Assembly: GCF_024171405.1 (NCBI RefSeq)
Contig: NZ_JALJZT010000001.1
Span: forward strand, 62,001-126,000
DNA: 64,000 nt
Source: Qipengyuania citrea
GTDB taxonomy: Bacteria > Pseudomonadota > Alphaproteobacteria > Sphingomonadales > Sphingomonadaceae
Direction of reading: 5' to 3'
The number at the start of each line of letters is the position of its first letter. Positions within the stretch are counted from its first letter, which is position 1. The translations under genes were made by a program, and so were the position numbers. A model generated the notes under the pieces. That model searched no databases, had not been told where the DNA came from, and saw nothing but the letters and a program-made list of their open reading frames with translations. Shown here in pieces: positions 8,823-17,500 of this stretch.

Positions 8823-9908
8823 ATGTCGGAAATTCCGTCGCACCCCCTGAGCCAGGCGCTTGGCACGCCCAGCGCCGAATTCGATACGCCCGATTCCTTC
8901 GACGGCGCCTCGGGCCTGCTGTTCGAGCAGGCGATGGCGCAGACGCGCATGGCGGTCTGCCTGTCCGACCCGACGCTGCCCGACCACCCGATCGTGTTCT
9001 GCAACCGCGCCTTCGAACGGCTCACCGGATATAGCGCGGACGAAGTCGTCGGTCGCAACTGCCGGTTCCTCCAGGGCGCGCGGACCGACCAGGAGCAGGT
9101 CGCCAAGATCCGCCAGGCGATCCGCGACGAGGAGGTCATCGTTGTCGAGATACGCAATTACCGCAAGGACGGCTCCAGCTTCTGGAACGCGCTGCATCTC
9201 GGCCCGATCTACGACGCCGAAGGCAAGCTCAAATATTTCTTCGGCAGCCAGTGGGATGTCAGCGACATCCATCTCGCCAAGTCCGAGGAACGCCACGCCA
9301 AGGCGATGGCGCGCGAAGTGTCGCACCGGCTCAAGAACGTCTTTGCGGTGATCGGCGCGATCGTGAACATCACCGGGCGGTCGATGGGTGCGCGCGATGT
9401 CGCGCGCAAGGTCAACGACCGGGTGCAGGCGCTCGGCCGCTCGTACGAACCCACGCTCGACGATGCCTTCTTCGGCACGATGGAGATCGGCCAGGCAGTG
9501 CGCTCGGTGCTCAAGCCCTATGATCCCGAAGGCGAGCGGTTTGTCTTCAACGGCAATGGCTTGCGCACCGAACCCAATGCAATCTCGGCGATCGGGCTGA
9601 CGCTGCACGAACTGGCCACCAATGCGATCAAATATGGCGCGCTGTCGAACGACGTCGGCACCGTCGCGGTCGAATGGCTCCACGAGGAAGACAAGCATGG
9701 ACGCAATTCGGTCATCCTCACCTGGACCGAACGCGGCGGGCCCGAAGTGAGCGCGCCGCCCGATGGCTCCACCGGGACCGGCTTCGATATTTCCGAAAGC
9801 CTGCTGCGGCATTCGCGCGGGGTGATCGAACGGCATTGGGACCGCGAGGGGCTGCGCGTGGAAATTGCGCTCCCCATCGGCCGCGCCAGTGCCGGCGGTG
9901 GCCGATGA
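8823..9908 (+). CDS. LOV-domain HWE-family sensor histidine kinase
   Basis: Predicted blue-light-sensing kinase of 361 residues. An N-terminal LOV/PAS domain (about 32-150) contains GRNCRFLQG, with Cys80 in the place of the cysteine that forms the flavin adduct in photoactive LOV proteins. The phosphoacceptor His168 sits in EVSHRLKN. The HWE-type ATPase follows, with HELATNAIKYGALS and the Trp-x-Glu of LTWTERGG. Layout and length recall the soluble Erythrobacter litoralis LOV kinases such as EL346. No membrane segment is visible, so it is cytoplasmic. Its stop overlaps the receiver gene by four bases, making that receiver the likely target. Confidence 0.93.
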   Translation: MSEIPSHPLSQALGTPSAEFDTPDSFDGASGLLFEQAMAQTRMAVCLSDPTLPDHPIVFCNRAFERLTGYSADEVVGRNCRFLQGARTDQEQVAKIRQAIRDEEVIVVEIRNYRKDGSSFWNALHLGPIYDAEGKLKYFFGSQWDVSDIHLAKSEERHAKAMAREVSHRLKNVFAVIGAIVNITGRSMGARDVARKVNDRVQALGRSYEPTLDDAFFGTMEIGQAVRSVLKPYDPEGERFVFNGNGLRTEPNAISAIGLTLHELATNAIKYGALSNDVGTVAVEWLHEEDKHGRNSVILTWTERGGPEVSAPPDGSTGTGFDISESLLRHSRGVIERHWDREGLRVEIALPIGRASAGGGR

Positions 9909-10258
9909 ACCGCGTCCTGATCCTCGAGGACGAACCGCTGATCGCGATGGATCTGTCGATGGCATTCGAAGACTGCGCCATCGCGGCGGTCACCGCGGTC
10001 ACCTGCGCCGAAGCCAGCACGGCCCTGGCCGAACAGGCGATCGACGGCGCGGTGCTCGACGTCAATCTGGGCGGCGGCGAGACCTGCGAGCAGATCGCGC
10101 TCGTGCTGAAGGAGCGCGCGATTCCGTTTATCCTCAACACCGGCGATCTCGACCGGTCGGGCGAGCTGCTGCGGGCGATCGACGCGCCGGTGGTGGCCAA
10201 GCCAACCCCTGCCGACCGCGTGGTCGAACGGCTGATGGAGCACGCGCGCACCAGCTGA
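9905..10258 (+). CDS. single-domain response regulator, FAT GUY type
   Basis: Stand-alone receiver domain of 117 residues with no output domain. The acidic pocket is LILEDEP, the phosphoacceptor is Asp52 in GAVLDVNLGG, and the conserved Thr and Lys are in ILNTGDL and VVAKPTP. The PF...TG...KP spacing is that of the FAT GUY receivers, which commonly work with HWE/HisKA2 kinases in alphaproteobacterial general stress and light signalling. It overlaps the LOV kinase gene by ATGA. It may pass phosphate to another protein or act as a phosphate sink; the sequence does not decide. Confidence 0.92.
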   Translation: MNRVLILEDEPLIAMDLSMAFEDCAIAAVTAVTCAEASTALAEQAIDGAVLDVNLGGGETCEQIALVLKERAIPFILNTGDLDRSGELLRAIDAPVVAKPTPADRVVERLMEHARTS

Positions 10259-10506
10259 TCCCGCCGCGCGGCGCGGCCCATGCTGCACTGCGGCATTGAC
10301 TTATCGCGCGCCATGCCCCACATGCCGCCCCATCGAAGCGCGCTAGCCAGCGTGAAGCGGCGATCGGCTTACAGCGATCGCCCCGGCCGCGCCTCGGTTC
10401 CTTTTTCCAGACTTCCCTATTCACGCGGGTGGTTATTCAACCCCGCGAACGCGCCCGGATTCCGCGATGGAAGTCTGCGCGCGCCGCATCATAAATGCGA
10501 GTTTTC

Positions 10507-11895
10507 ATGACACAGTTTTCCGATCTTGGGCTGTCGCAGCCCGTCCTTCAGGCGCTTGACCTCAAGGGCTATTCCACTCCCACGCCGATCCAGGAAGGGG
10601 CGATCCCGCCCGTTCTCGAAGGGCGCGACCTGATGGGTATCGCGCAGACCGGCACCGGCAAGACCGCCGCCTTCATGCTGCCCAGCATCGACCGGCTGCG
10701 CAACGCCGACAATCAGACGCCGTTCAAGTCCTGCCGCATGCTGGTGCTTGCACCGACACGCGAACTGGCCGGCCAGATCGCCCAGAGCGCCAAGGATTAC
10801 GGCCAGCTGGCGGGTCTCAAGGTCCATTCGATCGTCGGCGGCACCTCGGTCAACAAGGACCGCAACAAGCTCCACCGCGGCACCGACATCCTCGTCGCCA
10901 CGCCTGGCCGCCTGCTCGATCTGATCGACCAGAAGGCCTTCACGCTCGACAAGGTCGAAGTGCTGGTGCTCGACGAAGCCGACCAGATGCTCGACCTCGG
11001 CTTCATCCACGCGCTGCGCCGGATCAGCCAGCTGGTCCCCGAAGACCGCCAGACGCTGTTCTTCAGCGCCACCATGCCCAAGCAGATCCAGGAACTGGTC
11101 GGCAAATATTGCCGCAATCCGGTCAAGGTCTCGGTGACGCCCGAAAGCACCACTGCGGAACGCATCGACCAGTATCTCTTCATGGTCCAGCAGGACGAAA
11201 AGCAGACGCTGCTCGAAATGATGCTGTCCGAACGCCATCAGGTGCCGGGCAAGTTCGAACGCGTGCTGATCTTCGCGCGCACCAAGCATGGCTGCGACCG
11301 CGTGGTGAAGAAGCTGGCGCAGGTCGGCATCCCCGCCAACGCCATCCACGGCAACAAGAGCCAGCCGCAGCGCGAACGCGCGCTCGACGAGTTCAAGCGC
11401 GCCAAGACGCCTATCCTGATCGCGACCGATGTCGCCGCGCGCGGGATCGACATCCCCGGCGTGAGTCATGTGATCAATTACGAACTGCCCAACGTGCCCG
11501 AGCAATACGTCCACCGTATCGGCCGGACCGCGCGCGCGGGCAAGGATGGCATCGCGATCGCCTTCTGCGCCGAGGACGAGCGCGATTACCTCAAGGATAT
11601 CCGCAAGAAGACCGATGCCGAGTTCGAACGCCTGCCGCTGCCGGACAATTTCCGCGCCGTGGTCGAAGGCGTCGGCCCGACCAAGCGCGCGGCCCCCGGC
11701 CAGCGCATGGCCAAGCCCAAGGTTCGCCCCACCGGCGACGCGGCGAAGCGGGCCAAGCCCAAGGACAAGCATCCCGCCCGCAAGGGCCGTCCCAGCGGCG
11801 CTGGCGGCCCGGGTGGCGGCGGCAATGCCGGTGCCGGCAAGCCCGGTGGCGGGCGCAGCCGCAATCGCCGGCGCAGCAGCGCCGCGCGCGCCTAA
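10507..11895 (+). CDS. DEAD-box RNA helicase, RhlE type
   Basis: ATP-dependent RNA helicase of 462 residues. Motifs in order: Q motif (SDLGLSQPVLQAL ... PTPIQ), Walker A AQTGTGKT, PTRELAGQ, TPGR, DEAD (LVLDEADQMLDLGF), SAT, then domain 2 with ATDVAARGIDIPG and HRIGRTARAG. The tail (~380-462) is disordered and rich in Lys, Arg, Pro and Gly. RhlE is the nearest well-known group by the N-terminus. ATG 10507 is preferred over the in-frame ATG 10495 because it gives the RhlE-like MTQFSDLGLS start; neither has a good ribosome site. The 248 bases upstream hold no gene. Confidence 0.9.
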   Translation: MTQFSDLGLSQPVLQALDLKGYSTPTPIQEGAIPPVLEGRDLMGIAQTGTGKTAAFMLPSIDRLRNADNQTPFKSCRMLVLAPTRELAGQIAQSAKDYGQLAGLKVHSIVGGTSVNKDRNKLHRGTDILVATPGRLLDLIDQKAFTLDKVEVLVLDEADQMLDLGFIHALRRISQLVPEDRQTLFFSATMPKQIQELVGKYCRNPVKVSVTPESTTAERIDQYLFMVQQDEKQTLLEMMLSERHQVPGKFERVLIFARTKHGCDRVVKKLAQVGIPANAIHGNKSQPQRERALDEFKRAKTPILIATDVAARGIDIPGVSHVINYELPNVPEQYVHRIGRTARAGKDGIAIAFCAEDERDYLKDIRKKTDAEFERLPLPDNFRAVVEGVGPTKRAAPGQRMAKPKVRPTGDAAKRAKPKDKHPARKGRPSGAGGPGGGGNAGAGKPGGGRSRNRRRSSAARA

Positions 11896-12992
11896 CTATC
11901 AGGGGCGGGGCCGGTCGTTTCCGGCTCCGCTTCCTCGTTCATCAGCCGCAGCCGCGCGAAGGCTGCGGGCTGGTGGTCGGCCAGCCATTCGAGCATCCCT
12001 TCGCGGATGTCGCAGCGCAAGTCGAACAGCGTGGGCGAATCCTTTGCGCTCATCAGCAGCCGCACCTCGATTGCATCGCGCTTCGTGTCGGTCACCTGCA
12101 CCACCTGCACGCGGCCGTCCCAGCGCGGATTGTCCGCGATCTGGCGTTCGAATTCGGCGCGGATCGGGCCGATCCGGGTCGCCGGGTCGAGATAGAGCAT
12201 CACCGAACCCAGCAATTGCGCGGTCTTTTTGGTCCAGTTCTCGAACGCGCCTTCCAGGAACCGCGTGGTCGGCACGATCAACCGCCGCTCGTCCCAGATT
12301 TTGACCACGACATAGGTCGTGCGGATGTCCTCGATCCGCCCCCATTCGCCCTCGACGATCACCACGTCGTCGATATTGATCGGCTCGGTCAGCGCCATCT
12401 GCACGCCCGCGATCAGCGATTTGAGCGCGGGCTGCGCGGCCGCGCCCACCGCGAGGCCGGCCAGCCCCGCCGAGGCGACCAGTGTCACCCCGATATCGCG
12501 CACGCCGGGGATCGACAGCAGCACCAGCCCCACGGTCACGAAAATGATGATGAAGGTCGCGATGCGGCTCAGCATGGTCAGCTTGGTCCGCTGACGCCGC
12601 GCCGCGAGATTGTCCTCGACCGAGATGTCCGCGCGCAGCTTCATCGCCTCGATCAGCGCCTGCAATATCGCCAGCGCGATCCACCCGATCACCGCGGGCA
12701 TGACGAAACCGGCGACGCGTTCCCACACCGTCTCGAAGGCGGGAATCTCGCGCGCGGTCAGCACCAGTGCCAGCGCCACCAGCGCAAAGCGCGTGGGCAT
12801 GGCGAGCCGCCGCACCAGCATCTCGTCCGCTTCGCTCCGCGTGCGCCCCACCACGCGGCGCAGCAGGCGGAACACCACCCAGTGCAGCAGCAGCGCGGCC
12901 AACGTCGCGGCCACGGCCAGCGCCACCAAATTCCATGGTTGCGGCAGGATCGCCGTGCCGCGGGCGGCGTAATCGGCAAGCGTATCGGTCAT
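11892..12992 (-). CDS. small-conductance mechanosensitive channel (MscS family)
   Basis: Inner-membrane channel that releases solutes on hypo-osmotic shock. The 366-residue protein has four to five hydrophobic segments. The last is the pore-lining helix region around VTLVASAGLAGLAVGAAAQPALKS, with the Gly/Ala pattern typical of MscS TM3. A soluble beta domain (INIDDVVIVEGEWGRIEDI) and an alpha/beta C-terminal domain follow. ATG 12992 is chosen as the first Met before TM1. Its stop overlaps the helicase stop by four bases on the opposite strand. Confidence 0.92.
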   Translation of the reverse strand: MTDTLADYAARGTAILPQPWNLVALAVAATLAALLLHWVVFRLLRRVVGRTRSEADEMLVRRLAMPTRFALVALALVLTAREIPAFETVWERVAGFVMPAVIGWIALAILQALIEAMKLRADISVEDNLAARRQRTKLTMLSRIATFIIIFVTVGLVLLSIPGVRDIGVTLVASAGLAGLAVGAAAQPALKSLIAGVQMALTEPINIDDVVIVEGEWGRIEDIRTTYVVVKIWDERRLIVPTTRFLEGAFENWTKKTAQLLGSVMLYLDPATRIGPIRAEFERQIADNPRWDGRVQVVQVTDTKRDAIEVRLLMSAKDSPTLFDLRCDIREGMLEWLADHQPAAFARLRLMNEEAEPETTGPAPDS

Positions 12993-13146
12993 GCGGTCTC
13001 CCGTTGGATGGCTGCGGACAGGTGCAGCATCCCCTCCCAGGGACTGGCCCTTCAATGGGCCGGCGGGGGGCGTGGTTCCCGCTTGCCCCTTGTGCCGCGC
13101 GAAGGCAGGCCCCAAGTGCGGCGCGCATTCACAACGGAGACAGGTT

Positions 13147-14511
13147 TTGGCGGCAGGCACCAGCGGCGAGTATGATTTCGACCTCTTCACCATCGGCGCA
13201 GGCTCGGGCGGCGTGCGCGCCAGCCGCGTGGCGGCGGCGCATGGCGCCAAGGTCGCCGTGGCCGAGGAACACCGTGTCGGCGGGACCTGCGTCATCCGCG
13301 GCTGCGTGCCCAAGAAGATGCTCGTCTATGGCGCGCATTTCGCCGAAGACCTGAAGGACGCGCGCAATTTCGGCTGGTCGACCGAGAACGCGACCTTCGA
13401 CTGGATCACGCTGCGCGACAATGTGCTCAATGACGTCAAGCGGATCGAGGGCGCCTATACCAACACGCTCGAAAGTCACGAGGTGACGATCTTCAAGGAA
13501 CGCGCCGAGATCACCGGCCCGCATGAAATCACGCTGGCGAGCGGCAAGGTCGTGACCGCGAAAACCATCCTGATCGCCACCGGCGCGCGCCCGCGCATGC
13601 CCGAATGCCAGGGCGCCGAACATGCGATCAGCTCGAACGAGGCGTTCCATCTCGACGAACTGCCCAAGAAGATCATCATCGCGGGCGGCGGCTATATCGC
13701 CAATGAATTCGCCGGCATCTTCAACGAGTTCGGCAGCGAAGTTCACATCGTCAATCGCGGCGACCGGCTGCTGCGCAGCTATGACGAGGCGGTGCGCGAC
13801 CGGCTGCTGCAGATCTCGACGATGAAGGGCATCCAGTTCCGCTTCAACACCACCTTCGAATACATCAAGCCGTGTTCGGAAGGCGGCTATTTCGTGAAAA
13901 TGTCCGATTGCGACGAGGAAAAGGCCGATCTGGTGCTGTTCGCCGTCGGGCGCATTCCCAACACCGAGGGGCTGGGGCTGGAGAATGCGGGCGTCGAATT
14001 GGGCGAGGGCGGCGAGGTCAAGGTCGACCGCTTCAGCAAGACCAATGTCGACCACATCTATGCCGTCGGCGACGTGACCGACCGCGTGCAGCTGACCCCG
14101 GTCGCGATCCGCGAAGGACAGGCCTTTGCCGACAGCGTGTTCGGCGATGGCGAGCCAGTGGCGGTCGACCACAGCTGCATCCCCAGCGCCGTGTTCAGCC
14201 ACCCGCCGATCGCCGCGGTCGGCATGACCGAGGGCGAGGCCAAGAACCAGCTCGGCAGCGTGAAGGTCTATCTGTCGGATTTCCGCCCGATGAAGAACGT
14301 GCTCGCCGGGCGCAACGAACGCAGCCTGATCAAGATGATCTGCGACGGCGACAGCGGGCGCATCGTCGGCATCCACATGATCGCCCCCGAAGCTCCCGAG
14401 ATGATGCAGGCCGCCGCGATCGCGGTGAAGGCGGGGCTGACCAAGGAAGACTTCGACGCCACCACCGCGATCCACCCGACGATGGCGGAGGAACTGGTGC
14501 TGATGCGCTAG
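13147..14511 (+). CDS. gor: glutathione-disulfide reductase
   Basis: FAD- and NADPH-dependent reductase that regenerates reduced glutathione. The 454-residue product has an N-terminal dinucleotide fold (TIGAGSGGVRASR), the redox-active disulfide Cys48-x4-Cys53 in GGTCVIRGCVPKK, and the C-terminal active-site His in TTAIHPTMAEE. The start is TTG at 13147, six bases after a clear GGAGA ribosome site; ATG 12991 in the same frame would add 52 residues with no match to the family. The RGCVPKK form of the active site favours glutathione reductase over lipoamide dehydrogenase. Confidence 0.93.
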   Translation: MAAGTSGEYDFDLFTIGAGSGGVRASRVAAAHGAKVAVAEEHRVGGTCVIRGCVPKKMLVYGAHFAEDLKDARNFGWSTENATFDWITLRDNVLNDVKRIEGAYTNTLESHEVTIFKERAEITGPHEITLASGKVVTAKTILIATGARPRMPECQGAEHAISSNEAFHLDELPKKIIIAGGGYIANEFAGIFNEFGSEVHIVNRGDRLLRSYDEAVRDRLLQISTMKGIQFRFNTTFEYIKPCSEGGYFVKMSDCDEEKADLVLFAVGRIPNTEGLGLENAGVELGEGGEVKVDRFSKTNVDHIYAVGDVTDRVQLTPVAIREGQAFADSVFGDGEPVAVDHSCIPSAVFSHPPIAAVGMTEGEAKNQLGSVKVYLSDFRPMKNVLAGRNERSLIKMICDGDSGRIVGIHMIAPEAPEMMQAAAIAVKAGLTKEDFDATTAIHPTMAEELVLMR

Positions 14512-14602
14512 GGCGCCGTCATCGGCCCCAACGCCCGAGCGGCGGGGAAGAGTCGACAGCTGCGCATTGCGAAGCGCTCGGCCCGGTGCTTAGGCCGGTA
14601 CG

Positions 14603-15391
14603 ATGGAACACCCGTCATCCGCCAGCTTTACGCGTCCCAAGCACGTCGACATCGAGCTTGTGTCGGTGGCTTATCGCAACCGCAGCTTTCCCGTGCACAT
14701 GCACGACCAGTATGTGGTGGGCGTGGTCGAAAGCGGCGGCGAAACACTGACCATCGATGGCGCCTCGTATGTGGTCGGTGAAGGCGACATGATCACTATC
14801 GATGCGGGCACGGCGCATGCCAATGCCACACTCGGAGACGCGACCTTGCGCTATCGGGTATTCTACATTCGCGCAGACGTGGCACGGTCCTATGTCGGCC
14901 GCTCGGACCTGCGCTTTCCGGCGCCGGTGCGCTGCGACCCCGTGTGCGCCCAGCGGCTGCTGGAGTTGCACCGCTGGTTCGAAGCGGGGACCGGCGACAG
15001 GCTGGAAGAAGACACCGCGCTTGCGGAAATAGTCGGTATCGCGTTCGCCGCAGCTGTCGAACCGGATCGAGACGACCGGCTACCGGAGGCAGTTCGCCGG
15101 GCGAAGGGGTATATCGACGCGCGCTATGACGAGAATTTCGGTCTCGATGAACTGGCCGATGCCGCGGGTGTGACCAAGTACAATCTGGCGCGGAGTTTCA
15201 CGCGCGCGCACGGCCTCAGTCCGCTTGCCTACCGCACGCAGCGGCGCATCCATGCGGCCAAGGAAATGGTGCTGGCGGGTGCGCCCCTGGCCGATGTTGC
15301 ATCCGATCTGGGTTTCGCCGACCAGAGCCATCTCACGCGCCAGTTCCAGAGCATGGTCGGAATCTCGCCTGCCCGCTATCGTGAGCAATGA
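14603..15391 (+). CDS. AraC-family transcriptional regulator
   Basis: A 262-residue regulator with an N-terminal cupin-like effector domain (FPVHMHDQYVVGVVESGG ... GDMITIDAGTAH) and a C-terminal double HTH (about 170-262). The first HTH lies around LDELADAAGVTKYNLARSF and the second around LADVASDLGFADQSHLTRQF, ending GISPARYRE, the AraC hallmark. Ligand and targets are not apparent. The downstream HELVH gene is in the same direction 63 bases away and could be controlled by it, but no operator was identified. Confidence 0.92.
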   Translation: MEHPSSASFTRPKHVDIELVSVAYRNRSFPVHMHDQYVVGVVESGGETLTIDGASYVVGEGDMITIDAGTAHANATLGDATLRYRVFYIRADVARSYVGRSDLRFPAPVRCDPVCAQRLLELHRWFEAGTGDRLEEDTALAEIVGIAFAAAVEPDRDDRLPEAVRRAKGYIDARYDENFGLDELADAAGVTKYNLARSFTRAHGLSPLAYRTQRRIHAAKEMVLAGAPLADVASDLGFADQSHLTRQFQSMVGISPARYREQ

Positions 15392-15454
15392 CGTTCAAGA
15401 CAGGTCTGGAGCGCCCGGCTAGGCCCCGTTGAAAGGCTTGTCAGGGACCATACC

Positions 15455-16084
15455 ATGAAGAATTTTCGCTCGATTACCGCCACCTTTCGGTCGCGGACGC
15501 TGAAAACGGCTGCGCTGGCCGCAGCGGCCTCGGCCTGCGCTGCCCTTGCCGGCCCTGCGAATGCTGCCGAGGCGGGCCAGGACATTGAAGCCAATCGCCC
15601 GGCCGCGGGTGAAGCCAGCAGCCCATACGCGACCTTCCTCGCGAATTATGTCGAATGGGTGAGAACCATCGAAATCGAGGGGCAGGCGCGCGGCATCGCG
15701 CTGACGCCGGCGCAGGTCGAGCTGGCCACCCGGATCGGGATCGAGCATCCGGAAAAAGTGCGGTTGGTATACGTCGACGAAATACCCTTTCCATCGGAAG
15801 ATCCGCAAATGCGCAAGATCGGCGAGGAGCTGGGGTTTGTCGGGCCGGGTATCACCAATAACGCGCAGGCGTTCGGTTATACCATCTGGGTGCGCAACGG
15901 TTTCGACCTGACATGGCCGCTGCTCGCCCACGAACTGGTCCATGTGCAGCAGATCGAGCGCAATGCGAGTTTCGGAGCCTTCGTGGAAAAATACATGAAG
16001 CAACTCATCGCTCACGGGCACGAAAACATGCCGCTCGAGGTCGAAGCCTACGAAGCCAATCGGATCCACGCCTCGCAACCCTGA
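15455..16084 (+). CDS. secreted protein with HELVH zinc-protease-like motif, function unknown
   Basis: A 209-residue protein with a long, basic, Ala-rich signal peptide (about residues 1-37, cleavage near ANAAEA), so it is exported. The mature part contains HELVHVQQ at residues 159-166, an HExxH metal-binding motif in the form seen in DUF4157-type domains. It is followed ~30 residues later by PLEVEAYEAN, which could supply the third glutamate ligand. No propeptide or other domain is recognisable. It may be a small metallopeptidase or a non-catalytic metal-binding relative. Annotated only as far as the motif allows. Confidence 0.75.
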   Translation: MKNFRSITATFRSRTLKTAALAAAASACAALAGPANAAEAGQDIEANRPAAGEASSPYATFLANYVEWVRTIEIEGQARGIALTPAQVELATRIGIEHPEKVRLVYVDEIPFPSEDPQMRKIGEELGFVGPGITNNAQAFGYTIWVRNGFDLTWPLLAHELVHVQQIERNASFGAFVEKYMKQLIAHGHENMPLEVEAYEANRIHASQP

Positions 16085-16189
16085 GACGGGCCGTGCCGTT
16101 TGCCGCAATGCCCAGCGACCCGGATTGCGCCTACGGCGTTCCCGGCCTAGCGTGGCGCGGTTCAGCGGCGGGTGACAAGGGGAACTTGC

Positions 16190-16591
16190 GTGAAGGGTTA
16201 TTGCGACAATATCGAGCAGCGGACTGTCGAGAACGACAATTTCCGCCAGGTTCTCTACACCGGCAAGCACCTGCAACTCGTGGTGATGACGCTGCCGCCG
16301 GGCTGCGATATCGGCGAGGAGGTCCATGAGGACCGCGACCAGTTCTTCCGCTTCGAGGAAGGCAAGGGCGTGGTCGATATCGACGGGGTGGAGAACCCGG
16401 TCGAGGATGATTTCGCGGTGATCGTGCCGGCCGGCGCGCGGCACAATGTCCGCAACACCGGCAGCGAACCGCTGCGCCTCTATACCGTTTACGGCCCGCC
16501 CGAGCATATGGACGGCGTGATCCACGCGACCAAGGCCGATGCCGAGGCGCGCCACCACGACGAGGAATGGGACGGCGGCACCACCGAGTGA
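16190..16591 (+). CDS. cupin-domain protein
   Basis: A 133-residue single-domain cupin: motif 1 around PPGCDIGEEVHEDRDQFF with GKG, motif 2 around VPAGARHNVRNTG. The start is GTG 16190, because AAGGGGAA lies five bases upstream and it gives the MKGYCDNIE N-terminus typical of this group; GTG 16172 would add six residues ahead of that ribosome site. Substrate unknown. Small stand-alone cupins of this type are often mannose-6-phosphate-isomerase-like or simple metal-binding proteins. The C-terminus is acidic and ends TTE. Confidence 0.85.
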   Translation: MKGYCDNIEQRTVENDNFRQVLYTGKHLQLVVMTLPPGCDIGEEVHEDRDQFFRFEEGKGVVDIDGVENPVEDDFAVIVPAGARHNVRNTGSEPLRLYTVYGPPEHMDGVIHATKADAEARHHDEEWDGGTTE

Positions 16592-16649
16592 TACGCTGCC
16601 CCGCGCCGCAGCCGCGCAGGCGCATAGCCCGATCGCAGGAGCACAGCCT

Positions 16650-17213
16650 ATGACCAGCACGCCCGATGCCTTTCACATCCGCGAGGCCGTCGCCTATTTC
16701 GATGCGAGCAAGGAGCTCGAGGAAGCGATCGACGAGCTGCTCAGTTCAGGTTTCGACCGTGCGGAGATCAGCCTGCTGGCGACCGAGAAGACGGTCGAGA
16801 AGCAGCTTGGCCACCGCTATCACAAGGTCGCCGAGCTGGAGGACGATCCCGCCGTGCCGCGCGCGATCTATATCCCCAAGGAATCGATCGGCGACGCGCA
16901 GGGGGCGTTGATCGCCACGCCGCTCTATATCGCGGCGGCGACCGCGATCGGTGCCATCGTGGCATCGGGCGGCTCGCTGCTCGCAGTGATCGTGGGCGCA
17001 GCGGTTGCGGGCGGGGCCGGCGGCGCGCTGGGCGCCGGTCTGGCGAAATTGGTGGGTGACCGGCACGCCGAAAACCTGCAGAACCAGCTTGAACATGGCG
17101 GGCTGCTGCTCTGGGTGCGCACCTGGGACAGCGGCGACGAACAACGCGCGGTCGACATCCTGACGAAGCATTCGGGTCACGATGTCCATGTGCACGGCGC
17201 GCCGCAGAACTAA
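16650..17213 (+). CDS. glycine-rich membrane-associated protein of unknown function
   Basis: A 187-residue protein in three parts. Residues ~1-90 form an alpha/beta region (AVAYFDASKELEEAIDELLS, then ISLLATEKTVEKQL) recalling the GSP17M/DUF1269-like stress-protein fold. Residues ~90-140 are a Gly/Ala-rich hydrophobic hairpin with glycine-zipper spacing (AAATAIGAIVASGG ... GGAGGALGAGLA). A short alpha/beta tail (GGLLLWVRTWD ... VHVHG) ends it. Such proteins are common near envelope-stress genes in alphaproteobacteria, but no activity is known. It lies 21 bases before the next small gene. Confidence 0.8.
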   Translation: MTSTPDAFHIREAVAYFDASKELEEAIDELLSSGFDRAEISLLATEKTVEKQLGHRYHKVAELEDDPAVPRAIYIPKESIGDAQGALIATPLYIAAATAIGAIVASGGSLLAVIVGAAVAGGAGGALGAGLAKLVGDRHAENLQNQLEHGGLLLWVRTWDSGDEQRAVDILTKHSGHDVHVHGAPQN

Positions 17214-17234
17214 ACGCATGACAGGAGAAGTTCG

Positions 17235-17471
17235 GTGATCGGGAAGATGGTGGCACTCGGGCTCGCAGGGCTTGCCGGATACTCGCTGTTCAAGCGCAAG
17301 GACGCATCCCGCAATGCCGCCTTTGCGGAAGACCAGCCGCATAATTTCCATACCGACGTGCGCGATGCCGGTCCCGGCGCAATGCGCGATCCGGACGCGC
17401 GCGAATGGACCGAGACCGACGAGGATCTCGACGAAAGCTTCCCCGCCAGCGATCCGCCGGGTGGCTATTGA
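17235..17471 (+). CDS. small protein with C-terminal DESFPASDPP motif
   Basis: A 78-residue protein starting at GTG 17235 with a strong AGGAGAAG site upstream. The N-terminus is a short hydrophobic stretch (MVALGLAGLAGYSLFKRK), possibly a membrane anchor. The rest is polar and acidic, ending in EDLDESFPASDPPGGY. The E-x-FPASDPP tail recurs in many small bacterial proteins, but its role is unknown to me. It lies between the Gly-rich protein and DUF389 on the same strand, probably in one transcript. Confidence 0.78.
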   Translation: MIGKMVALGLAGLAGYSLFKRKDASRNAAFAEDQPHNFHTDVRDAGPGAMRDPDAREWTETDEDLDESFPASDPPGGY

Positions 17472-17500
17472 TCCGCGCGCGGCGTGATCGGATGAACTGA

